Assembly (NCBI GenBank): GCA_040401695.1
Contig: JBBANY010000043.1
Location: forward strand, 1 to 19,179
Direction: 5' to 3'
Origin: F1-20-MAGs119 sp040401695
Lineage (GTDB): Bacteria > Actinomycetota > Acidimicrobiia > Acidimicrobiales > Ilumatobacteraceae
DNA: 19,179 nt
A program made the translations under genes and the position numbers. This document shows, piece by piece, positions 1 to 6,270 of this stretch. Position 1 is the first letter of the stretch, and each line of letters begins with the position of its first letter. Below the pieces are notes generated by a model. The model was not told where the DNA came from. It saw nothing but the letters and a program-made list of their open reading frames with translations, and did no database searches.

Positions 1-113
1 GCACGGTCGACTCGACGAACAGCGACGGCAGCGTCGTGGTGCGTGTCGACGGTCGCAGCGTCACCGTCGATTCGCACGCTTCCGCCCGCCTGCTCGTCGT
101 CGCGGCACGTTGA
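1..113 (+). CDS. 3' end of an unknown protein (partial, cut by the left edge)
   Basis: An open frame runs from the left edge (first full codon at base 3) to a TGA at 111-113. It gives about 36 C-terminal residues, ending in LLVVAAR. The stop shares its last base with the ATG of the next gene (TGATG), a common arrangement for translationally coupled genes, which is the main reason to call it real. The visible part alternates hydrophobic and polar residues (VVVRVDGRSVTVDS), as a beta-rich domain would. The family cannot be recognised from so little sequence. Confidence 0.55.
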   Translation, partial: TVDSTNSDGSVVVRVDGRSVTVDSHASARLLVVAAR

Positions 114-535
114 TGCGCCGCGCCGTCTCCGCCTTCCTCCTCGCCACCGCGAGCGTGTCGCTGCTCGCAGGTTGCGCGACGACGATCGAAAGCAACTCGG
201 CGACTTCCAGCACGACACCGGCATCTACCACGACGACGATCCCACGCGGAACCGTTCCTGAACTCTTCGACGCGATTCTCGCCCTTGGTGGCGGTCTCGG
301 CAACGACATCGCGTCGGGCGAAATGCAGACCGCGCGCGCCAAGCTCGCCGACATCCGTGCGACGTGGCAGGCGATCACCCCACAGATTGCCGACCTCGGC
401 AAAGACGTGAACGACGACCTGCAGCGGCTGGTGACGCTCTACTCCACCGCCGTCGAACGCAAGCGACCCGCCGACGCCGACAAAGCGACGCGGTACCTCG
501 ATCTCGCGATCGAGCCGATCATCGCCGCCGGCTGA
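113..535 (+). CDS. small secreted lipoprotein of unknown function
   Basis: This 140-residue protein starts at the ATG overlapping the upstream stop; a TTG one codon earlier is possible but less likely. The N-terminus is a lipoprotein signal: two arginines, a hydrophobic stretch (AFLLATASVSLL), then the lipobox LLAG with Cys21. After cleavage and lipidation the protein should be anchored to the outer face of the membrane. A Ser/Thr-rich linker (residues about 25-45) follows, then about 90 residues that look mostly helical and charged (ARAKLADIRATWQAI and onward), suggesting a small helical bundle. I do not recognise the family. The TGATG overlap suggests co-expression with the truncated upstream gene. 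It ends seven bases before the convergent helicase gene. Confidence 0.75.
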   Translation: MRRAVSAFLLATASVSLLAGCATTIESNSATSSTTPASTTTTIPRGTVPELFDAILALGGGLGNDIASGEMQTARAKLADIRATWQAITPQIADLGKDVNDDLQRLVTLYSTAVERKRPADADKATRYLDLAIEPIIAAG

Positions 536-542
536 CGACGAA

Positions 543-2648
543 TCAGCGCATGCAGGCCGGAAGTTCGCGGCCGTGCACAACAGTCAGGCGTTGCGTGGCT
601 CGGGTGAGCGCGACGTAAAGAGCGCGCAGGCCCATTGATTCGTCGTCGACGATGTCGGAGGGTTCGACGACGACGACACCGTCGAGTTCGAGACCCTTCA
701 CGAGACTGACGGGCACGACGGTGACACCCGAGTCGAGTGCGGTTGCAGCCGCACGTCCGTGATCGATTCCGGCATTCGACAAACGCGCGGAAATCGTCGC
801 CACCATCGCATCGGGACACACAACGGCGACGTTGCCACCGGGAAGATCGGCAACGAGACGCAAGGTCGCGTCGACGACCGCCGTCGCAACGTCGTCGGTG
901 CGTACGAACACCGGCAACTCGCCACCCTCGCGCACCGAGCGTGGCGCGCGCAGCCCGGGCGCAGCGGCCTCCATCACGCGGTCGGCGAGTTGCATGATCG
1001 AACCCGGGATGCGGTAGCCGACCGACAGCCCTATGACGCGGGGCTCCTTGCGATCGGGCAGGTGCGCAAGCACGTCGTCCCATGACTCGGGGGCCAATGC
1101 TCCGGTGGCCTGTGCAATGTCGCCGACCACCGTCATCGAACCGTTGAGCGACCGACGGGCAACCATTCGCAACTGCATCGGAGTGAGGTCCTGCACCTCG
1201 TCGACGACGATGTGGCCGTACGTGCGGATTTCGTCGCTCTCGTCGGCCTTGCCCACTTTCTTGGGCGGTGGCCCCAGCGTTTCGAAGGCGTCGTCGAGCA
1301 CCGCCACGTCGTGTTCGCTGAACCGCGCCTCACCGATGTCACTGACGCGCGGACGGTACAGCGAGAGATACTCCGCTTCGCTCAACCACCGCTCGCCGGC
1401 AAGACGCAACAACGCCTTCGACCCGTAGAGATCGTTCAACAGTTGTGCGGGGCTGAGAATCGGCCACATGCGTTCGAGCGCGACGCGGTAGTCGGGATAT
1501 GAACGCACGGCATCGCGAACTTCGTTGATCGAAACGCCGGGTTCTCGCCACGAGGTTGCGAGCATCGCGAGGACCTCGTTCTCGACCCACTTGCGAGCGG
1601 GGTTGTGACGGCGGAATCTGCGTCGCGCACCGCGCACGATGTCGGCCGACATCTCTGCACTCATGCGCACGTACCCCGAGCGGAAGGGCAGCCGCAATTC
1701 TTCCTTCAACGGCCGCTCACGGTCGCTGATTGCCTTGGCCACGACCTTCGCCATGCGGATGTCACCCTTCACCTGCGCAGCGGCCCACGTGTCGCGCACG
1801 CCGTAGGTGACGTCGGGAACCAGGTCGGCGAGCACGACCTGCTCGACCCCCGCCTCGCCGAGGCTGGGAAGAACACGTTCGATGTAACGCAGGAACACGC
1901 GGTTGGGACCGATGACGAGAACGCCCTGGTCCTCCAGCGGAAAACGGTACGTATAAAGAAGGTACGCCGCACGGTGCAGGGCAACGACGGTCTTGCCCGT
2001 GCCGGGGCCGCCCTGGACGACCAGCACTCCGGGCTGGGGCGAACGAATGATCTCGTCCTGTTCGGACTGGATCGTCGCGACGATGTCGCCCAACTGACCG
2101 GTTCGACCGCGCTCGAGCGCGGCGAGCAGTGTGCTGTAGCCGCGCAGACCCGACGACGACTCGGCAAGACCTTCGTCGTGACCGAGGCCGGTGTGGCCCT
2201 CGCCGAAGAGTTCGTCTTCGATTCCGAGCAGTTGACGACCCTGCACCGCGAAATGGCGCCGGCGCGCGAGCCCCATCGTTTCGCGCCCGGTCGCCCTGTA
2301 GAACGGTTCGGCGACCGGTGCACGCCAGTCGATGACGACGGGTTCGCGCGCTTGGTCCGCGACTGCGAGTCGACCGATGTGAAAACTCTCGACTTGCTCG
2401 GGGCTCTCCGCGTAACGGTCGATCCGACCGAAGACCAATGCGGCATCACCGAGGTCGAGCTGCGTCAAGCGGTTGACGAGCGCCTCATCGAAGACGTCGC
2501 GTTCGTAGCGCGCCTGGAAAGTGCCGCCGAGACCGGGCTCGGACAGGTCGCGCAGTTTCCACGCATCGGCTCGGCTCTGCTCGAGGCACGCGTAGGCGTG
2601 GTCGATGAAGGCCTGTTCTTCGGGGATATCGGGGTGCGTCGCGGTCAT
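543..2648 (-). CDS. helD: HelD-like UvrD/Rep-superfamily ATPase (RNA polymerase recycling factor)
   Basis: This 701-residue superfamily 1 helicase-like ATPase starts at MTATHPDIPEEQ (ATG at 2648); the frame stays open upstream, but that stretch crosses the divergent intergenic region and does not look like protein. An N-terminal arm with coiled-coil character (about 1-60) precedes a conserved block (DWRAPVAEPFYRAT, 108-120). Then come the Q motif (IQSEQDEIIR, 193-202), Walker A GGPGTGKT (213-220), Walker B DEVQD (483-487), motif III GDIAQA (509-514) and motif VI ALYVALTRATQR (676-687). Order and length match actinobacterial HelD. HelD proteins bind RNA polymerase, pry its clefts open and release stalled complexes using ATP. 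The order of motifs makes HelD more likely than a UvrD/PcrA DNA helicase. The gene is monocistronic here. Confidence 0.88.
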   Translation of the reverse strand: MTATHPDIPEEQAFIDHAYACLEQSRADAWKLRDLSEPGLGGTFQARYERDVFDEALVNRLTQLDLGDAALVFGRIDRYAESPEQVESFHIGRLAVADQAREPVVIDWRAPVAEPFYRATGRETMGLARRRHFAVQGRQLLGIEDELFGEGHTGLGHDEGLAESSSGLRGYSTLLAALERGRTGQLGDIVATIQSEQDEIIRSPQPGVLVVQGGPGTGKTVVALHRAAYLLYTYRFPLEDQGVLVIGPNRVFLRYIERVLPSLGEAGVEQVVLADLVPDVTYGVRDTWAAAQVKGDIRMAKVVAKAISDRERPLKEELRLPFRSGYVRMSAEMSADIVRGARRRFRRHNPARKWVENEVLAMLATSWREPGVSINEVRDAVRSYPDYRVALERMWPILSPAQLLNDLYGSKALLRLAGERWLSEAEYLSLYRPRVSDIGEARFSEHDVAVLDDAFETLGPPPKKVGKADESDEIRTYGHIVVDEVQDLTPMQLRMVARRSLNGSMTVVGDIAQATGALAPESWDDVLAHLPDRKEPRVIGLSVGYRIPGSIMQLADRVMEAAAPGLRAPRSVREGGELPVFVRTDDVATAVVDATLRLVADLPGGNVAVVCPDAMVATISARLSNAGIDHGRAAATALDSGVTVVPVSLVKGLELDGVVVVEPSDIVDDESMGLRALYVALTRATQRLTVVHGRELPACMR

Positions 2649-2804
2649 GTCGTGAGCTGCATACGTCCGTTTTTGGGGTCTGTAGAGCCTACCCACGCCA
2701 CGCGGGAATCGGCCCGTGCTGCGCACACATTCGGCCGTGACCGTGTCACGCTCTCTCCGACGCGGTCCCAATAGGGGTGGGGCACGTACCGAAAGGACCG
2801 CATC
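2649..2804. promoter_or_regulatory. divergent intergenic region between helD and a secreted-protein gene
   Basis: These 156 bases must hold promoters for both flanking genes, which diverge. A clear AAAGGA ribosome site lies 8 bases before the rightward ATG at 2805. I find no convincing -35/-10 pair on either strand. The best -10 match for helD is TAGGCT (2691 to 2686, minus strand), without a matching -35. Confidence 0.35.
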
Positions 2805-3580
2805 ATGAAATTTGTCATTGCCGCTCTCTTTGCACTGGGGTCGCTCGCCGTTGCACGGCCCGCCGACGCGGAAACCGACATCGACGTCGGTGGCGACGGC
2901 CGCACGCTCATCGTCGGGCTGAACGTGGGTGAACCCGATCGACGCGAGACGAGCGCCTGTCGATGGAACACGACAGTTGTCACCGATGGCGACGAAACAC
3001 CGCACCGAATGGTGCGTGACGGGGTGACGTACCGCTGGTTCGCTCGCATCTGCCCGTCGACCACCACGGCGGGGGGCTTCGAGATGACCTATCACTGGGT
3101 ACCGGTGGTCTCGCAACAAACGATGGCCACCCAGGCCTCGACCCTCGCCATGGGCCTCATTCCCGTGCCGGTCGTCGGCACCTCGCCACCTGCCCACCGC
3201 GGCGTCGTCAAGGTTCCGATGTGGTGGTGGGTTTCACGGTCGTCGTGGCGAACGGTGAGCGTCAGCGTGTGGCTCCCGACTCCGACGGGGCCCGTCACCG
3301 TGCGCGCAACGGCCAAACCGGTGCGGCTGCTCGTCGACCCGGCAGACCCCCGGGTCTTTGACGGCGGGCGACGTTCGTGCCTCGGACCCGGCTTGGCCTG
3401 GAACGAGGCCATGGGCGACGACGCCCTCGGAACCTGCATGCACACCNNNNNNNNNNCTCGATCGAGTGGGCGATTTCGTGGAAGTCCAACAGGGGCGGGG
3501 CCGGGCGCCTACCGAACCGGAAAACCACCCGCACCGTGCGCGTCACGGTGCGGGAAATTCAGGCGCTGGTGAGCGATTGA
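2805..3580 (+). CDS. secreted protein of an uncharacterised actinobacterial family, interrupted by a scaffold gap
   Basis: The start is the ATG at 2805, with AAAGGA 8 bases upstream. Residues 1-22 form a signal peptide (MKFVIAALFALGSLAVARPADA, cleaved near ADA). The mature part is rich in Trp, Thr and Pro, with conserved-looking segments TYHWVPV, VPMWWWVS and VSVWLPTPTG; paired cysteines suggest disulfides outside the cell. A run of 10 N begins just after DALGTCMHT. If read straight through, the frame becomes arginine-rich nonsense (RSSGRFRGSPTG). Another frame after the gap gives SIEWAISWKSNRGGAGRLP and ends VREIQALVSD with a TGA at 3578-3580, which resembles the C-terminus of this secreted family. 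So the gene most likely ends at 3580 and the N run has the wrong length. The function is unknown. Confidence 0.75.
3447..3456. other. assembly gap (10 N)
   Basis: Ten N bases lie inside the secreted-protein gene. The reading frame before the gap and the convincing one after it differ, so the real gap length is not 10. Keeping the frame requires a length that leaves a remainder of 2 on division by 3. Confidence 0.95.
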
Positions 3581-3608
3581 CAAAAGACAAAAAAGATTCG
3601 AGCACGGG

Positions 3609-3637
3609 TTCTCACAACGGAACTGCCGTTATACGCT
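3609..3637 (+). promoter_or_regulatory. possible promoter of the cold-shock gene
   Basis: TTCTCA (3609-3614) and TACGCT (3632-3637) are separated by 17 bases and match the -35 and TANNNT -10 patterns reasonably well. This predicts a short leader of about 25-30 bases before the start at 3671. A perfect TTGACA at 3577-3582 overlaps the previous stop codon, but it has no -10 at the right distance. Confidence 0.4.
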
Positions 3638-3670
3638 CAAGAGTCAAGTAATCGAGAAACGAGAAATGTG

Positions 3671-3871
3671 ATGGCAATCGGTACCGTGAAGTTCTTCAAT
3701 GATGAGAAGGGCTACGGCTTCATCTCCCGCGAGGACGGCGAAGACATCTTCGTCCACTTCTCCAACATCCAGGGAACCGGTCGGCGCACGCTCGTCTCGG
3801 GCCAGTCGGTCGAGTTCGATCTCGGCGAAGGCCGCAAGGGCATCGAAGCCCACAACGTTCGCCCGCTCTAG
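3671..3871 (+). CDS. csp: cold-shock domain protein (CspA family)
   Basis: This 66-residue protein begins MAIGTVKFFN and is a single cold-shock domain, a five-stranded OB fold that binds single-stranded RNA and DNA. The two nucleic-acid-binding motifs are clear: RNP1 (KGYGFIS, 13-19) and RNP2 (DIFVHF, 25-30). The length is that of the standard bacterial family, whose members act as RNA chaperones in the cytoplasm in cold, growth or stress. I chose the ATG at 3671 because MAIGTVKFF is the usual family N-terminus; an in-frame GTG directly before it is less likely. The gene stands alone and is followed by a hairpin before the convergent neighbour. Confidence 0.93.
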   Translation: MAIGTVKFFNDEKGYGFISREDGEDIFVHFSNIQGTGRRTLVSGQSVEFDLGEGRKGIEAHNVRPL

Positions 3872-3889
3872 TCGGCAACGCAACTCTCA

Positions 3890-3908
3890 CCCGCGCCCAT
3901 CGCGCGGG
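3890..3908. terminator. GC hairpin between convergent genes
   Basis: A perfect 7-bp stem, CCCGCGC (3890-3896) and GCGCGGG (3902-3908), encloses a 5-base loop. It sits between the csp stop (3871) and the stop of the convergent split-barrel gene (3915). Neither side has a T run, so it would be an imperfect or factor-assisted terminator. Confidence 0.4.
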
Positions 3909-3914
3909 ATGCAC

Positions 3915-4262
3915 TCACCTCGCGGGACGGTGCCACACAGCGGCAGTCGGCTGCGCACTCAGCTCATGTGAATCGCCTGCGTCGACGCACGTCGCCGAGC
4001 AATCCGCGATCACCGTGTGATCGTCGTAATCGTCGTGACACTCCCCTGCAGGTAGCGGCGGCCACACCACGGTCACGGTTCCGGTTCGTGCCACGTTGTT
4101 CGTGGTCTGTGAGCCCACGCGAACGACGAACGATTCGCCGCTCCATCGCGTGACGACCGCCCGAATGTGCGGGCCGTCATTCGACGACGCGGTGACCACG
4201 TAGGCAAACGGTCGACGCGCAACTGCGTCGGCAACTTGCGTCGGGTCGATCCGCACGCTCAC
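3915..4262 (-). CDS. pyridoxamine 5'-phosphate oxidase-family split-barrel protein
   Basis: This 115-residue protein starts with GTG (SVRIDPTQVADAVARRPFAYVVT). The pattern of an early strand (FAYVVTASSNDGPHIRAVV), a central RVGSQTTNNVARTGTVTVVWPP segment and a late PTAAVWHRPA strand resembles small flavin-reductase-like split-barrel proteins of the PPOX superfamily. These bind FMN or F420 as dimers. The family is broad, so the substrate and cofactor cannot be stated. A TAGTTT box lies exactly six bases before the GTG, which suggests a leaderless transcript and supports this start. Two cysteines (ADCSATC) lie in the second half. It is divergent from the gene at 4308. Confidence 0.65.
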   Translation of the reverse strand: MSVRIDPTQVADAVARRPFAYVVTASSNDGPHIRAVVTRWSGESFVVRVGSQTTNNVARTGTVTVVWPPLPAGECHDDYDDHTVIADCSATCVDAGDSHELSAQPTAAVWHRPAR

Positions 4263-4307
4263 ATCGCGAAACTACCAGTCACTCTCCTGCCTGCCTACAC
4301 TTGCGCC
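4263..4307. promoter_or_regulatory. divergent pair of leaderless-type promoters
   Basis: Within 45 bases, each strand carries a TANNNT -10 box six bases before a GTG start. On the plus strand TACACT (4296-4301) precedes the GTG at 4308; on the minus strand TAGTTT (4274 to 4269) precedes the GTG at 4262. This spacing is the hallmark of leaderless actinobacterial transcripts, where transcription begins at the start codon itself. No good -35 boxes are visible. Confidence 0.6.
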
Positions 4308-4856
4308 GTGACAACCTCTCGCGAATCGATCATTCTCGAACGTCGCTTCGTCAACGCACTCGCAGCGCTCGGTGACGACACTCTGACCGCGGCAGCGCTT
4401 GCCCTCGACGACGACCTGCGCGACGTGCTTGCCCAGGTGGCCGGTCTCGGTGCCGCCGCGTTCGACGATGAGGCGACGCTTGCCGAGCGCATTCGTGATG
4501 GGGCGCAACGTCGTCGCTGTGCAGGCGACGTGTGTGTCGTCTTGTGCGAACCGTGCACCAGCCATTGCATCGAGGTGCTCGGCTCCGCATCCGACGACCC
4601 GACGCTCGACGATCTCACGGCGACCCTTCCCGACGCGATCGAGAAGTTCGGCCTCGACGTCGTCAAACTGATGGTCATCCAGTATTCGCTGTCGCTGCAG
4701 GGGTTCAAGAAGTTGATCGCCACCGACGACCGCTTTGCACTGCCGGTCTCGCAGAGCCCGGCGACGCAACTGCGCGTCGTCGACGAAGAGGCCCAGGCCG
4801 CCAAGCGAGCAGCGCGCAAGGCGCGTCGCGCCGCCGAAAAGTCGAAAAAGCGCTAG
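4308..4856 (+). CDS. unknown cytoplasmic protein with a five-cysteine cluster
   Basis: This 182-residue protein is read from the GTG at 4308, chosen because TACACT lies six bases before it (leaderless start). An upstream ATG at 4167 would run through the promoter and the divergent gene. The N-terminal 65 residues look helical and acidic. A cluster of five cysteines follows (C71, C76, C80, C83, C87) with a CxxC core, which could hold zinc or an iron-sulfur centre. Next comes a region with KFGLDVVKLMVIQYSLSLQ (probably helical), and the last 25 residues are Lys/Arg/Ala-rich (AKRAARKARRAAEKSKKR), a tail that may bind nucleic acid. There is no signal peptide or membrane segment. I do not recognise the family. 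Confidence 0.75.
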   Translation: MTTSRESIILERRFVNALAALGDDTLTAAALALDDDLRDVLAQVAGLGAAAFDDEATLAERIRDGAQRRRCAGDVCVVLCEPCTSHCIEVLGSASDDPTLDDLTATLPDAIEKFGLDVVKLMVIQYSLSLQGFKKLIATDDRFALPVSQSPATQLRVVDEEAQAAKRAARKARRAAEKSKKR

Positions 4857-4864
4857 GCGCGCTT
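4845..4864 (-). terminator. probable intrinsic terminator of the minus-strand PPOX gene
   Basis: On the minus strand, AAGCGC (4864-4859), a 5-base loop and GCGCTT (4853-4848) are followed by more T (five T in all at 4849-4845). This forms a short hairpin with a U tract just past the stop of the gene at 4871. It overlaps the last codons and stop of the plus-strand gene. Confidence 0.45.
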
Positions 4865-4870
4865 ACGTCG

Positions 4871-5290
4871 TCAGTGCCGACCGAGCACCCGGTCGGGAGA
4901 GAGGGCGATCACGACCCGCACCGCGGTCGCCGGGTCGAAAGCCGAGCCGTCGGGATGCCCGTGTTTGCGAACGACGGCGTCGCGCAGGGCGAAATCGGGG
5001 TCGTCTGCCACATCGAGCGCGCCACGCAATTCGACGTAGTGCGACGGGTTCTGCGGGTCAATCACGCTGAAAGAGCCCCGTCCGGCGCGCAGCGCGTTCA
5101 CGTGCTTTTGTCGCCGCGCATGGGTGCTGATGAGGATTTTTCCGTCCCGCCAGAGAAACCACACGGGGGTCGCATTGGGGTCGCCCTGCGCGTCGACGAT
5201 GCACAGGGTCCCCGTCGTGGGCTCGCCGAGAATGCGTTCTGCGTTCGCCGTCAACCGGAACTGTTTCGGCGGTTTTGCGTTTTCGTTCAT
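4871..5290 (-). CDS. PPOX-class F420-dependent-type oxidoreductase
   Basis: This 139-residue protein starts at ATG 5290, with an AGGGGG ribosome site 8 bases before it. After a short polar N-terminus it follows the split-barrel PPOX pattern: TGTLCIVDAQGDPNATPVWF, then a WRDGKILIST strand, RRQKHVNALRAG, FSVIDPQNPSHYVELRG and a C-terminal helix and strand. The layout, with the ATPVWFLW...ILIST...K..N.L signature, matches the actinobacterial proteins that bind F420 or flavin and reduce unsaturated substrates. The physiological substrate is unknown, and heme or FMN binding remains possible. The gene is monocistronic and divergent from the catabolic operon that starts at 5401. An F420 role here would be in keeping with the LLM enzyme encoded in that operon. 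Confidence 0.78.
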   Translation of the reverse strand: MNENAKPPKQFRLTANAERILGEPTTGTLCIVDAQGDPNATPVWFLWRDGKILISTHARRQKHVNALRAGRGSFSVIDPQNPSHYVELRGALDVADDPDFALRDAVVRKHGHPDGSAFDPATAVRVVIALSPDRVLGRH

Positions 5291-5304
5291 GGGACAACCC
5301 CCTT

Positions 5305-5333
5305 TTTCGACCGCTCTTTTGTGTCACTACTAT
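5305..5333 (+). promoter_or_regulatory. possible promoter of the catabolic operon
   Basis: TACTAT (5328-5333) fits a TANNNT -10 box. The sequence 17 bases upstream, TTTCGA, is only a weak -35. If used, the transcript would have a leader of about 60 bases that contains the inverted repeat at 5340-5369. Confidence 0.3.
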
Positions 5334-5339
5334 GACGAC

Positions 5340-5369
5340 CGAGGGGCTGAACAAATCGTAAACCCCTCG
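5340..5369. promoter_or_regulatory. inverted repeat in the operon leader
   Basis: Perfect 7-base arms, CGAGGGG (5340-5346) and CCCCTCG (5363-5369), are separated by 16 bases. The repeat lies just downstream of the candidate -10 box and upstream of the start codon. It could be an operator or an RNA hairpin; which of the two cannot be told from the sequence. Confidence 0.4.
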
Positions 5370-5400
5370 AGGAAGAGTCCAGACGGAAGGGGTTCGCGAG

Positions 5401-6255
5401 ATGGCGAACAATGTGCGAGCGGCACTGCTGCAAACCGATTGGCCCGGCACGAAAGAGGCCATGATCGACAAGCACGAGGCTGCGGCCCACGAGGCGAAGA
5501 AGCAGGGAGCTCAGGTCATGTGCTTCCAGGAACTCTTCTACGGGCCGTACTTCTGCCAGGTGCAGGATGCCGAGTACTACGCGTACACCGAATACATCCC
5601 CGATGGCCCGACGACGCAGCGGTTCCAGAGTGTGGCGAAGGAACTCGGCATGGTTCTCGTGCTGCCGATGTACGAAGTCGTTCAGCCGGGCGTGTACTAC
5701 AACACTGCCGCGGTGATCGATGCCGACGGCACGTACCTCGGCAAGTACCGCAAGCAGCACATTCCCCAGGTGAAGGGCTTCTGGGAGAAGTTTTATTTCA
5801 AACCCGGCAACGGCGGCTACCCCGTGTTCGAGACCGCGGTCGGCAAGGTCGGCGTCTACATCTGCTACGACCGCCACTTCCCCGAAGGTTGGCGTGCACT
5901 CGGTGTGAACGGTGCCGAGATCGTGTTCAACCCGTCGGCAACCCACCGCGGTCTTTCCGAGTACCTGTGGCGCATCGAGCAGCCCGCATCAGCCGTGGCG
6001 AACATGTACTACGTCGGCGCGATCAACCGCGTCGGAATCGAGCCACTCGGTGAAAACGACTTCTACGGCCAGTCGTACTTCGTCGACCCCGAGGGCAAGT
6101 TCGTCGGAGAGGTCGGCGATCCGTACAAGCCGGAGCTGATCGTGCGCGACCTCGACATGGACAAGATCAAGCAGGTTCGCGACCGCTGGGCGTTCTATCG
6201 CGACCGTCGTCCCGACGCCTACGGAGATCTGATCGAAAGCCGCCTCGGCGGCTGA
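5401..6255 (+). CDS. nitrilase-superfamily amidohydrolase, probable beta-ureidopropionase
   Basis: This 284-residue protein has the complete nitrilase-superfamily catalytic triad: Glu44 (CFQELFYGPYF), Lys118 (YRKQHIP) and Cys155 (YICYDRHFPEGW). The length and the motif around the cysteine fit N-carbamoyl-beta-alanine amidohydrolase. That enzyme hydrolyses N-carbamoyl-beta-alanine (or the thymine-derived methyl form) to beta-alanine, CO2 and ammonia, the third step of reductive pyrimidine breakdown. N-carbamoylputrescine amidase and D-carbamoylase are close relatives. The adjacent dihydropyrimidinase gene, 15 bases downstream, favours the pyrimidine or hydantoin role. The ribosome site is GGAAGG about 10 bases before the ATG. 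It is cytoplasmic and the first gene of an eight-gene operon. Confidence 0.87.
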   Translation: MANNVRAALLQTDWPGTKEAMIDKHEAAAHEAKKQGAQVMCFQELFYGPYFCQVQDAEYYAYTEYIPDGPTTQRFQSVAKELGMVLVLPMYEVVQPGVYYNTAAVIDADGTYLGKYRKQHIPQVKGFWEKFYFKPGNGGYPVFETAVGKVGVYICYDRHFPEGWRALGVNGAEIVFNPSATHRGLSEYLWRIEQPASAVANMYYVGAINRVGIEPLGENDFYGQSYFVDPEGKFVGEVGDPYKPELIVRDLDMDKIKQVRDRWAFYRDRRPDAYGDLIESRLGG

Positions 6256-6270
6256 GGAACAGGGGGAAAC

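Noticed and set aside
1605..2774. 389-codon open frame on the plus strand opposite helD
   Set aside because: Opposes the HelD ATP-binding core; no motif, and no ribosome site was seen.
2649..3197. N-terminal extension of HelD to 884 residues
   Set aside because: It would run antisense through the secreted-protein gene; the family N-terminus begins at MTATHPDIPEEQ.
3577..3582. Perfect TTGACA before the cold-shock gene as its -35 box
   Set aside because: No TANNNT box lies 16-18 bases downstream; the pair at 3609 and 3632 fits better.
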